DNA from: an uncultured Clostridia bacterium
Lineage (GTDB): Bacteria; Bacillota; Clostridia; TANB77; CAG-508
Direction of reading: 5' to 3'
Length of the DNA: 64,000 nt
NCBI GenBank assembly: GCA_934120645.1
Contig: CAKOUO010000001.1
Span: 62,001-126,000, forward strand
The position numbers were made by a program, and so were the translations under genes. The notes below the pieces were generated by a model. The model ran no database searches and was not told the DNA's origin. It saw only the letters and a program-made list of their open reading frames with translations. Below, piece after piece: positions 1 to 7,577 of the stretch; the stretch's first letter is position 1, and every line of letters begins with the position of its first letter.

Positions 1-21
1 AAAATAACAGTGGAGGAAAAA

Positions 22-432
22 ATGGTATATGAATTTGAAGTACAAGGAAAAATAACAGGAAAAGGTAGACCAAGAGTAAACTCCTATACAGGAATAGTTT
101 ATACACCAACAAAAACAAAAGATTATGAAACTTTAGTAGAACAATATTTTTTATTAAAATACCCTAAATTTAAACAAATAGAAGGAAGAACAAAAGTAAG
201 TATTGTTGCATATTTTGGAATACCAAAAAGTACTAAAAAATCAGAAGTTCAAGATATGTTAGATAATAAAATAAGTCCTACAAAAAAACCAGATATAGAT
301 AACATCGTAAAAATAATACTAGATGCTATGAACAAATTCGCATTTAAAGATGATACTCAAATAACAAAATTAGAAGTAGAAAAAAAATATGGATTAGAAG
401 AAAAGATTTATATAAAAATTGAAGAATATTAG
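22..432 (+). CDS. RusA-family Holliday junction resolvase
   Basis: The protein of about 136 residues matches the RusA endonuclease family, which cleaves four-way DNA junctions. The N-terminal strand ends in KGRPRV and is followed by a YTP..T..Y segment. The hallmark acidic core KPDIDNIVKIILDAMN then DDTQI carries the aspartates expected to bind metal. An in-frame GTG at 10 is possible, but ATG at 22 sits at normal distance from GGAGG at 12-16, so I chose ATG. RusA genes are typical of prophages and their remnants, yet no other phage gene follows here. The 5' context lies outside the window. Confidence 0.88.
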   Translation: MVYEFEVQGKITGKGRPRVNSYTGIVYTPTKTKDYETLVEQYFLLKYPKFKQIEGRTKVSIVAYFGIPKSTKKSEVQDMLDNKISPTKKPDIDNIVKIILDAMNKFAFKDDTQITKLEVEKKYGLEEKIYIKIEEY

Positions 433-496
433 GAATTAATATATTCCTAATATTTTTTTGCATATAATATAGAAAAAATAAAAGGATAGGTGAAAT

Positions 497-991
497 ATGA
501 AAGAAATACTATATGATAGAGAAAAAGTATATGAATATGCAAAAAAATGGGCATATGGAAGAAATCCACAATATTATAATTTTGACAATGTAGGAGGAGA
601 CTGTACTAGTTTTGTTTCACAATGTATTTTCTCTGGAGCAAAAGTTATGAACTATTCTACAAATAACGGATGGTATTATATTAATGGTAATAGAAAATCT
701 CCATCATGGAGTGGTGTTGAATTTTTATATAATTTTTTAGTAAAAAATAAATTAACAGGACCATATGGAAAAGAAACAAATAATGAGAACATAGAAATTG
801 GTGATATAATACAAATATCATTTGATGGTGAAAAATTTGAACATTCTGTTGTAATTGTAGACATAGAAGATAAATTTGATATGAATAAGATTTATATAGC
901 ATCACATACTTATGACTCTTTTTATAAAGCGTTATCAGAATATGATTATGACAAATTAAGATTTATTCATATTGATGGGGTCAGAATTTAA
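497..991 (+). CDS. Amidase-fold (Amidase_6-like) protein
   Basis: The 164-residue protein resembles the putative amidase domain (Amidase_6) of Firmicutes, an NlpC/P60-like cysteine hydrolase fold. The start YAKKWAYGRNPQYYNFDNVG is followed by GGDCTSFVSQC, where the cysteine would be the nucleophile. HSVVIVD near residue 115 supplies the candidate histidine. No signal peptide is visible, so the protein either stays cytoplasmic or is exported another way. AGGTGA lies a few bases before the ATG. Substrate is unknown; a peptide or peptidoglycan amide bond is the family expectation. Confidence 0.75.
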   Translation: MKEILYDREKVYEYAKKWAYGRNPQYYNFDNVGGDCTSFVSQCIFSGAKVMNYSTNNGWYYINGNRKSPSWSGVEFLYNFLVKNKLTGPYGKETNNENIEIGDIIQISFDGEKFEHSVVIVDIEDKFDMNKIYIASHTYDSFYKALSEYDYDKLRFIHIDGVRI

Positions 992-1057
992 ATTAATAGT
1001 AATAATAGACAAGAATTATGTATAAATAATAGTAAATAATAAAAAAGGAGAAAAAAT

Positions 1058-1834
1058 ATGAAAATTATTTCAATAAGGAAGAAAACAATTTTCAGAACAA
1101 GTGCAGTTCTATTATTTACTATGATAATATGCATTTTTACAAATTCATTTAGTATGCAACATTATTATAAAGTTGACTTTTCAACAGGATTAGTAACAGC
1201 AACTACATTAAATGTAAGAAGTGGACCTGGAACTAATTATAATATAGTTGCTACAGTAAAGAAAAATGAATATATAAGAGTATTTGCAGGAGTAGGAGAA
1301 TGGTATATTGTTCAGGTAGAAGGTGATTATGTTGGAGCAGTTAGTAAAAAGTATGTAAAAGCAATTTATCCAAGTTCAAATAATACAGGTAATACAAACT
1401 CAGGAAGTTCTGGAGGAAGTTCAAGTTCTGGATCTAATAATACCTCATCATTAAGTACAGATGAAAAAGAAGTTTTTGATTTAATAAATAAGCAGAGAAC
1501 TAATAATGGATTAGCAGCATTAAAAATGGATTCAGGAGCTTTAAATGTTGCTAGAGTTAAGGCACAAGATATGGTTAATAATAATTATTTTTCTCATACT
1601 TCTCCAACTTATGGTTCACCATTTGATATGTTAAATAGTTTTAAAGTTTCATACAAGACGGCGGGTGAAAATATTGCAGGTAATTCAAGTAATAGTGCAG
1701 CTGTAACAGCATGGATGAATTCTTCTGGTCATAAAGCTAATATTTTAAATAGTTCGTTTAATTATACTGGAATTGGTGTTGTAAAAGGCTCAAAGTATGG
1801 GAAAATTTATGTTCAAATATTTTTAGGAAAATAG
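1058..1834 (+). CDS. Secreted SH3b-CAP (YkwD-like) protein
   Basis: The 258-residue protein has a basic N-terminus and a hydrophobic segment at about residues 12-30, read as a signal peptide or anchor. A bacterial SH3 domain follows (about 40-105, with TTLNVRSGPGTNYN), then a Ser/Gly/Asn linker. The C-terminal CAP/SCP domain (about 130-258) shows LINKQRTNNGL, YFSHTSPTYGSPFDM, AGENIAG and SSGHKANIL, all family signatures. SH3b domains usually bind cell-wall peptides, so a surface location is likely. The biochemical role of bacterial CAP domains is poorly known. GGAG precedes the ATG and a hairpin terminator follows. Confidence 0.88.
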   Translation: MKIISIRKKTIFRTSAVLLFTMIICIFTNSFSMQHYYKVDFSTGLVTATTLNVRSGPGTNYNIVATVKKNEYIRVFAGVGEWYIVQVEGDYVGAVSKKYVKAIYPSSNNTGNTNSGSSGGSSSSGSNNTSSLSTDEKEVFDLINKQRTNNGLAALKMDSGALNVARVKAQDMVNNNYFSHTSPTYGSPFDMLNSFKVSYKTAGENIAGNSSNSAAVTAWMNSSGHKANILNSSFNYTGIGVVKGSKYGKIYVQIFLGK

Positions 1835-1849
1835 TTTGAATTTTTAATA

Positions 1850-1893
1850 AAAAAGCATAAAGTGAATTAAATTGCTCATTTTATGTTTTTTTA
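1850..1893 (+). terminator. Rho-independent terminator after the CAP gene
   Basis: A stem of about 10 base pairs (1856-1865 with 1876-1885, one G-U pair) is followed by a run of T. It separates the CAP gene from the radical SAM operon. Confidence 0.75.
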
Positions 1894-1977
1894 TGTTTAC
1901 CGACAAAATTCGACAGTATTTTTGGTACTTATGTAATAAAATCTAACTGTAGAATGAATGGAGGTAGATGTATAAAA

Positions 1978-3165
1978 ATGAAGTATGATGTAAATATTCG
2001 TGAAGAAATATTTGGAGCAACAATATTGGATTTATTAACAGGAAAAAGAGAGTATGTTACAAAAGAAGAATTAAATAAAATACTGATTGAAGGTGTATTT
2101 CCAAACGATTCAATTGTAAATAAAATAGTACAAGTGAATAATATAAAATTTACACGTATTAAGAAAGATTATGTAGATAAAAATCATTTTAGTTTTGCTG
2201 ATATTGCATATATAGAATTAACTAGGGCTTGTAATCTAAAATGTAAGCATTGCTTGAATAATTCAGGAAAAGTTATAGAAAATCAATTTAAAACAAATGA
2301 ATTATTAAAATTAGTTAGTGATTTATCAAATGCAGGAATTCAAGAAATAAGATTTACAGGAGGAGAACCATTAATGTGCAAAGATATTTTTGAATTAATA
2401 AAATTAGCTACACAAAATGGAGTATATACATCTATTGGAACAAATGGAACACTAATAACAAAAGAGGTTGCTAATAAATTAAAAGAGGCTGGATTAAAAA
2501 AAGCTGTAGTTAGTATAGATGGAACAGAAAAAATGCATGATTATATAAGAGGAGAGGGAAATTATAAAAAAACAATTGAAGGAATAAAAAACTTAGAAGA
2601 AAATGGTATAAAAGTAAGAGTTAATTCTGTTATAATGAGTACTAATATAGAAGATGTAATTAAATTGGCTAAAGAAATGCATAAAAATAAAATACCATTG
2701 TTTATAAGGAGATTTATTGAATCTGGTAGAGGTGTTAATTTAAAAAATAATACATTAACAAAGTCAGATTATGATTATTTAAGAGAAAAATTGTCATACG
2801 AACTGAATAATGGGACATATATTAATGGACATTATCTTCGTAATGATGAAGGAATAATGCATCGTATAAAGTTACCATTTACTTTTATAAGAGGGTGTAA
2901 AGCTGGACAAAGAGCAATAGTGATTATGCCTGATGGAAAATTACATTTATGTGGATTTCTAGCAGCACAGGGGTTTCCTTCTGTTGGAAATGCAAAAGAT
3001 GTTAATAATTGGAATAAATATTGGAAAGAAATTAATTCAAATAATTATTTAGGAGAACTAAAGAAAAATTTGGATAAATATAATAGAATAAATAATGTTC
3101 AACCTACTAATTGTTTAGCATATGTTCAAAGATTCTTAAATGAGGAGGAAAGAAAATGTTTATAG
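1978..3165 (+). CDS. Radical SAM enzyme with SPASM-like C-terminus
   Basis: This enzyme should use a 4Fe-4S cluster and S-adenosylmethionine for radical chemistry. The cluster motif CNLKCKHC (CxxxCxxC) lies at about residues 85-92, followed by FTGGEPL and later barrel motifs. About 85 residues precede the barrel and may form a small recognition domain. The C-terminus has cysteines in RGCKAGQ, LHLCGF, PTNCLAY and at the extreme end, resembling a partial SPASM/Twitch region that could hold an auxiliary cluster. GGAGGT at 1960-1965 favours ATG 1978 over ATG 1954. The gene overlaps the next by 10 bases and opens the 2-6.3 kb operon. The substrate cannot be read from sequence; a peptide or nucleotide derivative is possible. 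Confidence 0.85.
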   Translation: MKYDVNIREEIFGATILDLLTGKREYVTKEELNKILIEGVFPNDSIVNKIVQVNNIKFTRIKKDYVDKNHFSFADIAYIELTRACNLKCKHCLNNSGKVIENQFKTNELLKLVSDLSNAGIQEIRFTGGEPLMCKDIFELIKLATQNGVYTSIGTNGTLITKEVANKLKEAGLKKAVVSIDGTEKMHDYIRGEGNYKKTIEGIKNLEENGIKVRVNSVIMSTNIEDVIKLAKEMHKNKIPLFIRRFIESGRGVNLKNNTLTKSDYDYLREKLSYELNNGTYINGHYLRNDEGIMHRIKLPFTFIRGCKAGQRAIVIMPDGKLHLCGFLAAQGFPSVGNAKDVNNWNKYWKEINSNNYLGELKKNLDKYNRINNVQPTNCLAYVQRFLNEEERKCL

Positions 3166-3779
3166 GAATAACAGGATTACATGGTTCTGGAAAAAGTTAC
3201 TTTGCACATAATATTCCAACTAAATATGGATTTTTAGTATATTATAAAAATGATATTATAGCAGATATATTTAATTATGTACCAGGATGGGAAGAATTAT
3301 ATAGGAAGGAATATCAAAGAGATCCACGTAAATTAATTTTGAATATTTTATCGAGATTACCATTGGATAGAGATATTGTTTTAGATGCTATTCATAATAA
3401 TAATGAATGGAATATTATAAAATCAATTATTCCAAATGCAATGCTTTTATTAGTTACTGCTCCAAAAGAAATAAGGATAAGTAGAAGAAAAGAAAATATA
3501 GAGAAGGATATGAAGAGGATACAATATTGGCATAAAATAAAAAAAGATAATACAGTTGATTGCTTACTTACACAAGTAAGTTGGTCTTTTAATGGAAATG
3601 CATCTTTAGAAAGTAATAGTAAAAATTTTGAAGAATTTCTTAAATATGCTAGAAATAAGGAATTAGAAGCATTAGTAAAAGAAGATAATATGATTAATGC
3701 TAAATTGAAAAAAGCAAAAGAAGTATTAGGAAAATATGAAAAAGCAAAAGAACAAGGACAAGAAAATCAAATTATATAG
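3156..3779 (+). CDS. P-loop nucleoside/nucleotide-type kinase
   Basis: The 207-residue protein begins with a Walker A loop, GLHGSGKS, at residues 7-14. Its small size fits the adenylate-kinase/dephospho-CoA-kinase-like P-loop kinases. VLDAIHNNNEW may be a substrate segment, and RISRRKENIEKD around residues 108-120 looks like an arginine-rich lid. The last 50 residues are a charged helix. It overlaps the upstream radical SAM gene by 10 bases, indicating translational coupling. The phosphoryl acceptor is unknown; neighbours suggest a dedicated small-molecule or peptide substrate. Confidence 0.75.
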   Translation: MFIGITGLHGSGKSYFAHNIPTKYGFLVYYKNDIIADIFNYVPGWEELYRKEYQRDPRKLILNILSRLPLDRDIVLDAIHNNNEWNIIKSIIPNAMLLLVTAPKEIRISRRKENIEKDMKRIQYWHKIKKDNTVDCLLTQVSWSFNGNASLESNSKNFEEFLKYARNKELEALVKEDNMINAKLKKAKEVLGKYEKAKEQGQENQII

Positions 3780-3795
3780 TTAGGAAAGTGCAGAA

Positions 3796-4014
3796 ATGAT
3801 AGATATAAGTAAAGATAAATTTATTCAAGATATAAAAATCAATACTAAACTGATGAGCTTGCAAAAAAAGCTAAAATATAAAAATATAAAAATTAGAGAA
3901 TTAAAAGAAGAAACAAAAAAAGAGTTGATAGAGCAATATAAGAAACAAATAGTGATGAAAAGAAAAGAGTTGTATTATATAAAAAAACAAATATTAAAAA
4001 TAAAAAGGAGTTAA
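3796..4014 (+). CDS. Lysine-rich coiled small protein
   Basis: The 72-residue protein has no recognisable family. It is almost wholly helical and basic, with many Lys and Ile residues and no cysteine, suggesting a single coiled coil. It sits between the kinase and Nudix genes with gaps of 16 and 5 bases, so it belongs to the operon. It could be a protein partner, a substrate modified by neighbouring enzymes, or an RNA/DNA-binding factor. A purine-rich GGAAAG lies before the ATG. Its reality rests on codon pattern and operon fit. Confidence 0.6.
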   Translation: MIDISKDKFIQDIKINTKLMSLQKKLKYKNIKIRELKEETKKELIEQYKKQIVMKRKELYYIKKQILKIKRS

Positions 4015-4019
4015 TAGTT

Positions 4020-4439
4020 ATGATAATAAAAAAAGCAGGTTGTATATTAGTAAATCCAAAAGAAAAAGCTATAGGATTAGTTTATAGGGACAAACACAAT
4101 GATTTCTCGTTTCCTAAGGGACATTTAGAAAAAGGGGAAACATTAGAAGAATGTGCACTTAGAGAAACAGAAGAAGAAACTGGAAGAGTATGTAAAATTA
4201 ACAATTCTAAAAAATTACCAATGTTAACTTATGAAAATCAAAATGGTGATATTGTTGAAACAAGTTTTTATATAGGGATAGACCAACAAAAAACAAATAA
4301 AGTTTTTGATGAAAGTCTTGTTCATGATTTGGTTTGGATTCCACAAGAAGATGTAGAAAAAACACTAACATATCAGAATTTAACAGATTTTTGGAATAGA
4401 ATAAAGCCAATAGTAGGAGAGGTGTTGAAAGATGAGTAG
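4020..4439 (+). CDS. Nudix hydrolase
   Basis: The 139-residue protein contains an intact Nudix box from Gly34: GHLEKGETLEE followed by RETEEETG, matching GX5EX7REUXEEXGU. Such enzymes hydrolyse nucleoside diphosphates linked to another moiety, with Mg2+ held by the REXXEE glutamates. The N-terminus (KKAGCILVN, VYRDKHNDFSFPKG) resembles the diadenosine-polyphosphate/8-oxo-dGTPase branch, but substrate cannot be assigned. AAGGAG lies upstream. The stop overlaps the start of the ATP-grasp gene by 8 bases, so the two are coupled. Confidence 0.9.
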   Translation: MIIKKAGCILVNPKEKAIGLVYRDKHNDFSFPKGHLEKGETLEECALRETEEETGRVCKINNSKKLPMLTYENQNGDIVETSFYIGIDQQKTNKVFDESLVHDLVWIPQEDVEKTLTYQNLTDFWNRIKPIVGEVLKDE

Positions 4440-5190
4440 TCTAAAACTTTTTATTTCACGAGAAGAAAATTTTATAGGAAGTGCATTAAAAATAAAAAGA
4501 GAATCGCCTATAAAAACAGAAATAATTTATATAGAAGATTATATTAAAAATGATGATATATTTAATATAAATGATAATGATATAATATATTTTTTAAGTA
4601 ATGTCAAATTAATCCCAAAAATAATAGAAAAATTATCATTAATAAATTGTTTTATTTTTAATAAAGATTTTTTGGAAAATTGTTATCTAAAAGATGAAGT
4701 TCAAAAAATATTATACGAAAATGAAATTAATATACCAGAAATAATTCCGTTAGAAAAAATAGAAAGGGATAGTTTTCCATTATTTTGCAAAGAAAAGAAA
4801 CATACGGGAATTACATTTCAAACATATAATGAAATCACATTAAGGAGTTTTTTTGATAAATTTGAAAAAAAAGATTTTTACTTAGAAAAATCCATTATAA
4901 GTAACAAAAAACCAAGTATAGAAACAAAGATATATTATATTAATGGAAAAATATATTTGAAAGACAAAGAAAAAATAGAGATAGATGATAAGTTAATAGA
5001 TATAAGTTTAAAAATTTCAAAATGTTTAAATAATATGGATGTTTTTTCAGCGGATGTTATAAAATTATTGGATGAATATTACATTATTGATGTAAATCCG
5101 GCATCAGGTTTTTATCTTTCAAAAAACGCAAGAGAAGCTTGGTTTGAAAAAATGAAAGAAGTCAGGGAAACAGTACTTTTTAGTATTTAA
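4432..5190 (+). CDS. ATP-grasp family ligase-like protein
   Basis: The 252-residue protein looks like a compact ATP-grasp enzyme, which joins a carboxylate to an amine or similar group through an acyl phosphate. The middle shows a lysine-bearing strand (FPLFCKEKKHTGIT). The C-terminal part has SADVIKLLDEYYIIDVNPASGF, where the D.N.AS pattern fits the metal-binding end of the RimK-like subgroup. The N-terminal 80 residues would form the pre-ATP-grasp domain. It is shorter than typical RimK enzymes. It overlaps the Nudix gene by 8 bases. Assignment is by motif pattern and should be tested structurally. Confidence 0.7.
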   Translation: MSSLKLFISREENFIGSALKIKRESPIKTEIIYIEDYIKNDDIFNINDNDIIYFLSNVKLIPKIIEKLSLINCFIFNKDFLENCYLKDEVQKILYENEINIPEIIPLEKIERDSFPLFCKEKKHTGITFQTYNEITLRSFFDKFEKKDFYLEKSIISNKKPSIETKIYYINGKIYLKDKEKIEIDDKLIDISLKISKCLNNMDVFSADVIKLLDEYYIIDVNPASGFYLSKNAREAWFEKMKEVRETVLFSI

Positions 5191-5217
5191 TTGTAAAAAT
5201 ATTTAGGAGAAAAATAA

Positions 5218-5415
5218 ATGAGAGAAAATATAAAAATTGAGGTTGCATTAGAAGTAATTTCAATGTGCATAGCGATAGCTAGAATGGAAAAAGATTCAAA
5301 TAAAATAAAAGAACTTAATTATCAAAGAGAAGAAATATATAAAAAGAATCAGACAATTATAGAAAAAGTAATTTTGGAATATGGAAAAATTGTAAAAGAA
5401 AAACTGGAGGAGTAA
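5218..5415 (+). CDS. Small helical protein before zeta-like kinase; possible antitoxin
   Basis: The 65-residue protein is predicted all-helical (IEVALEVISMCIAIARMEKD at the N-terminus, then charged helices) and has no clear family. Its stop is two bases from the ATG of the zeta-toxin-like gene, with the ribosome binding site GGAGG inside its last codons. Small helical proteins immediately before zeta toxins are often antitoxins, as epsilon is in epsilon-zeta. It is shorter than epsilon, so the pairing is inference from position only. It could instead be a structural partner within the enzyme operon. Confidence 0.65.
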   Translation: MRENIKIEVALEVISMCIAIARMEKDSNKIKELNYQREEIYKKNQTIIEKVILEYGKIVKEKLEE

Positions 5416-5417
5416 AT

Positions 5418-6308
5418 ATGCTACAAACTGAATTAATAATGAAAAAATACGCAATAACAGATAATCAACTTGAAGAAATGTATAGAGATTCTAAGAAATT
5501 AATATTTGGAAATAAAAAAGTGTCTAAATTGAAACCAGTTGCTATATTGACAGGAGGACAGCCAGGAGCGGGAAAAAGCGGATTGGTTTTAAGTTCAAAA
5601 AAGATATTTGATTCTTTAAATAGAAATCCTATTGTTTTAGATGGAGATACATATAGAGGATTATATCCAAAAGCAATTGAAATTGCAAAAGATTATCCTG
5701 AATTTTATTCAGAAATAACAGATAAAGCTGTTGGAAAAATTATGGGAAGACTAATAGACGACACTATTTCAAGTGGATATGACTTTATAAGAGAGGGAAC
5801 TTTGAATTCGGCAGAAATAGTTGATCAATTATTATCGTCTAGTAAAGGTTACAATATTAAGATAAAATTATTAGCAGTGTGTAGAGAAGAATCATTATTA
5901 TCTATATTTGAAAGATATTTAGCTATGAAAAAAATTATGGGAATTGGAAGATTAACAACAATAGAATCACATGATAAAAGATATATACAATTTCCTAAAA
6001 CAGCAAGAATTCAAGCAAATAAAGGTATTGAAATAGAAGTATATGAACGAACAAATAAAATTGAAAACCCATTAATGATTTATAAAACTTCATCAAATTC
6101 AAATAAATATTCTTGTTTTGAGGAAGCTTTAAAAAAAGGAAGAATAAATAGTTTTAATGAATGTATGAAGGATGCTGAAAGAAGATTAAAAGATATAAAT
6201 CAAGATATGAAAGTATTAAAAGAACAAAATATAGAATTATCTTATCAATTAGAAAGATTAAATATTATAATAAATGACGCAATAAAAAGAGAAGAAAATG
6301 AAAGATAG
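5418..6308 (+). CDS. Zeta-toxin-family P-loop kinase
   Basis: The 296-residue protein matches the zeta toxin/PezT kinase family, whose members phosphorylate UDP-N-acetylglucosamine and poison wall synthesis. Walker A is GGQPGAGKS at residues 46-54. LDGDTYRGLYP at about 74-84 supplies the Asp and Arg expected near the sugar nucleotide. REGTLNS and IGRLTTIESHDKRY carry further conserved Arg and Tyr positions. The final 80 residues form a coiled coil not needed for the core fold. It closes the operon that begins with the radical SAM gene, and the preceding 65-residue gene may neutralise it. Some family members are non-toxic kinases, so toxicity is not proven. Confidence 0.85.
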   Translation: MLQTELIMKKYAITDNQLEEMYRDSKKLIFGNKKVSKLKPVAILTGGQPGAGKSGLVLSSKKIFDSLNRNPIVLDGDTYRGLYPKAIEIAKDYPEFYSEITDKAVGKIMGRLIDDTISSGYDFIREGTLNSAEIVDQLLSSSKGYNIKIKLLAVCREESLLSIFERYLAMKKIMGIGRLTTIESHDKRYIQFPKTARIQANKGIEIEVYERTNKIENPLMIYKTSSNSNKYSCFEEALKKGRINSFNECMKDAERRLKDINQDMKVLKEQNIELSYQLERLNIIINDAIKREENER

Positions 6309-6397
6309 AAAATGAAAATATAAATTTTGAACACCGTATTGTTAAAAATTAAAAACAAATTTAGTCACATATTCATATAATATAATAGGTGATGCCA

Positions 6398-6920
6398 ATG
6401 AAAAATATATTAAAAGAATTATATGAAGACGCTAAAAACATAAAAGAAAAAGACCCAGCATGTAGAAATGTTCTAGAAGCAATCATACTGTATCCAGGAT
6501 TTCATGCAATATTTTTTCATAGAATATCACACTTTTTGTATAAAAGAAAATTATACTTTTTAGCAAGACTAATATCACAAATAGCACGACATATAACAGG
6601 AATAGAAATACACCCAGGAGCTAAAATAGGAAGAAGATTATTAATAGACCATGGAATGGGCGTTGTAATAGGAGAAACAACAACAATAGGAAATGATTGC
6701 ACAATATATCATAATAGTACATTAGGAGGTACAGGAAAAGATAAATATAAAAGACACCCAGATTTAGGAAATAATGTAATGGTCCGGTTCAGGGGCAAAA
6801 GTTTTAGGACCAATAAAAATAGGGAATAATGTCAAAATAGGAGCAAATGCAGTAGTACTTGAAAATGTACCCAATAATGTAACTGTGGTAGGAGTACATG
6901 CAAAGGTAGTTAAAAAATAG
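6398..6920 (+). pseudogene. cysE: Serine O-acetyltransferase, frameshifted
   Basis: CysE transfers acetyl from acetyl-CoA to serine, the first step of cysteine synthesis. The reading frame from ATG 6398 (AGGTGA just upstream) encodes the N-terminal helical region (DPACRNVLEAIILYPGFHA) and left-handed helix motifs (GIEIHPGAKIG, DHGMGVVIGE, TIYHNSTLGG). After NNVMV it shifts into an unrelated tail and stops at 6829. The expected continuation, GSGAKVLGPIKIGNNVKIGANAVV, lies in the next frame and ends at TAG 6918-6920. Removing one C from the CC at 6784-6785 restores a protein of about 173 residues, normal for the short EpsC-like class. It is either a recent pseudogene or a sequencing error. Confidence 0.88.
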
Positions 6921-6995
6921 AGTTAACCTCTATTTTTTTCTTGCTAATTTGTAAGATACATGATAAAATGTCTAATATAAAAGAGAGGATACAAA

Positions 6996-7574
6996 ATGAA
7001 CAAAATTGTAATTGCAAGTAATAATCAGGGAAAAATACAAGAAATAAAAGAAATATTTAAAGGCAAGGAAATTTTATCATTAAAACAAATAGAATGTCAG
7101 ATAGAAGTTAAAGAAGAAGGAAAAACATTTGAAGAAAATGCTGTAATAAAAGCAAAAGAAACATATGATAAAATAAAATTACCTTGTATAGCAGATGATA
7201 GTGGACTTTGTATTAAATCTTTAAATAATTATCCAGGAATATATACAAATCGTTTTTTAGGAGAAAATAAAACTGATAAAGAAAAAAATGAGTATTTAAT
7301 AGAAAAATTAAAAAACAAAGAAGATAGAACTGCGACATTTGAATGTAATGTAGTTTATTATAATGGAAGTAAAATATACATAGGAAAAGGAATATTAAAA
7401 GGAAAAATTGCAAAGAAACCAAAAGGCAAAAATGGATTTGGCTTTGATGAGATATTTGAATTAGAAAATGGAAAAACATTAGCAGAATTAACAAAAGAAG
7501 AAAAAAATAAGGTAAGTGCCAGAAAAATAGCATTAGAAGATTTGAAACAAAAAATGGAAAAGTGGGAGGAATAA
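6996..7574 (+). CDS. rdgB: Non-canonical purine NTP pyrophosphatase (RdgB/HAM1)
   Basis: This 192-residue enzyme hydrolyses dITP, XTP and related damaged purine triphosphates to monophosphates, keeping them out of DNA and RNA. Family signatures are present: IVIASNNQGKIQEIKEIF at the start, FEENAVIKAKETY, IADDSGLCI with the catalytic acidic pair, and NGFGFDEIFELENGKTLAEL. Length matches the family. GAGAGGA precedes the ATG, and the next gene begins 4 bases after the stop, so the two are probably co-transcribed. Confidence 0.95.
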   Translation: MNKIVIASNNQGKIQEIKEIFKGKEILSLKQIECQIEVKEEGKTFEENAVIKAKETYDKIKLPCIADDSGLCIKSLNNYPGIYTNRFLGENKTDKEKNEYLIEKLKNKEDRTATFECNVVYYNGSKIYIGKGILKGKIAKKPKGKNGFGFDEIFELENGKTLAELTKEEKNKVSARKIALEDLKQKMEKWEE

Positions 7575-7577
7575 AAT

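Noticed and set aside
1..6308. Prophage or integrative element suggested by RusA and zeta toxin
   Set aside because: No integrase, terminase, structural or transfer gene, and no attachment-site repeats were seen, so an element cannot be claimed.
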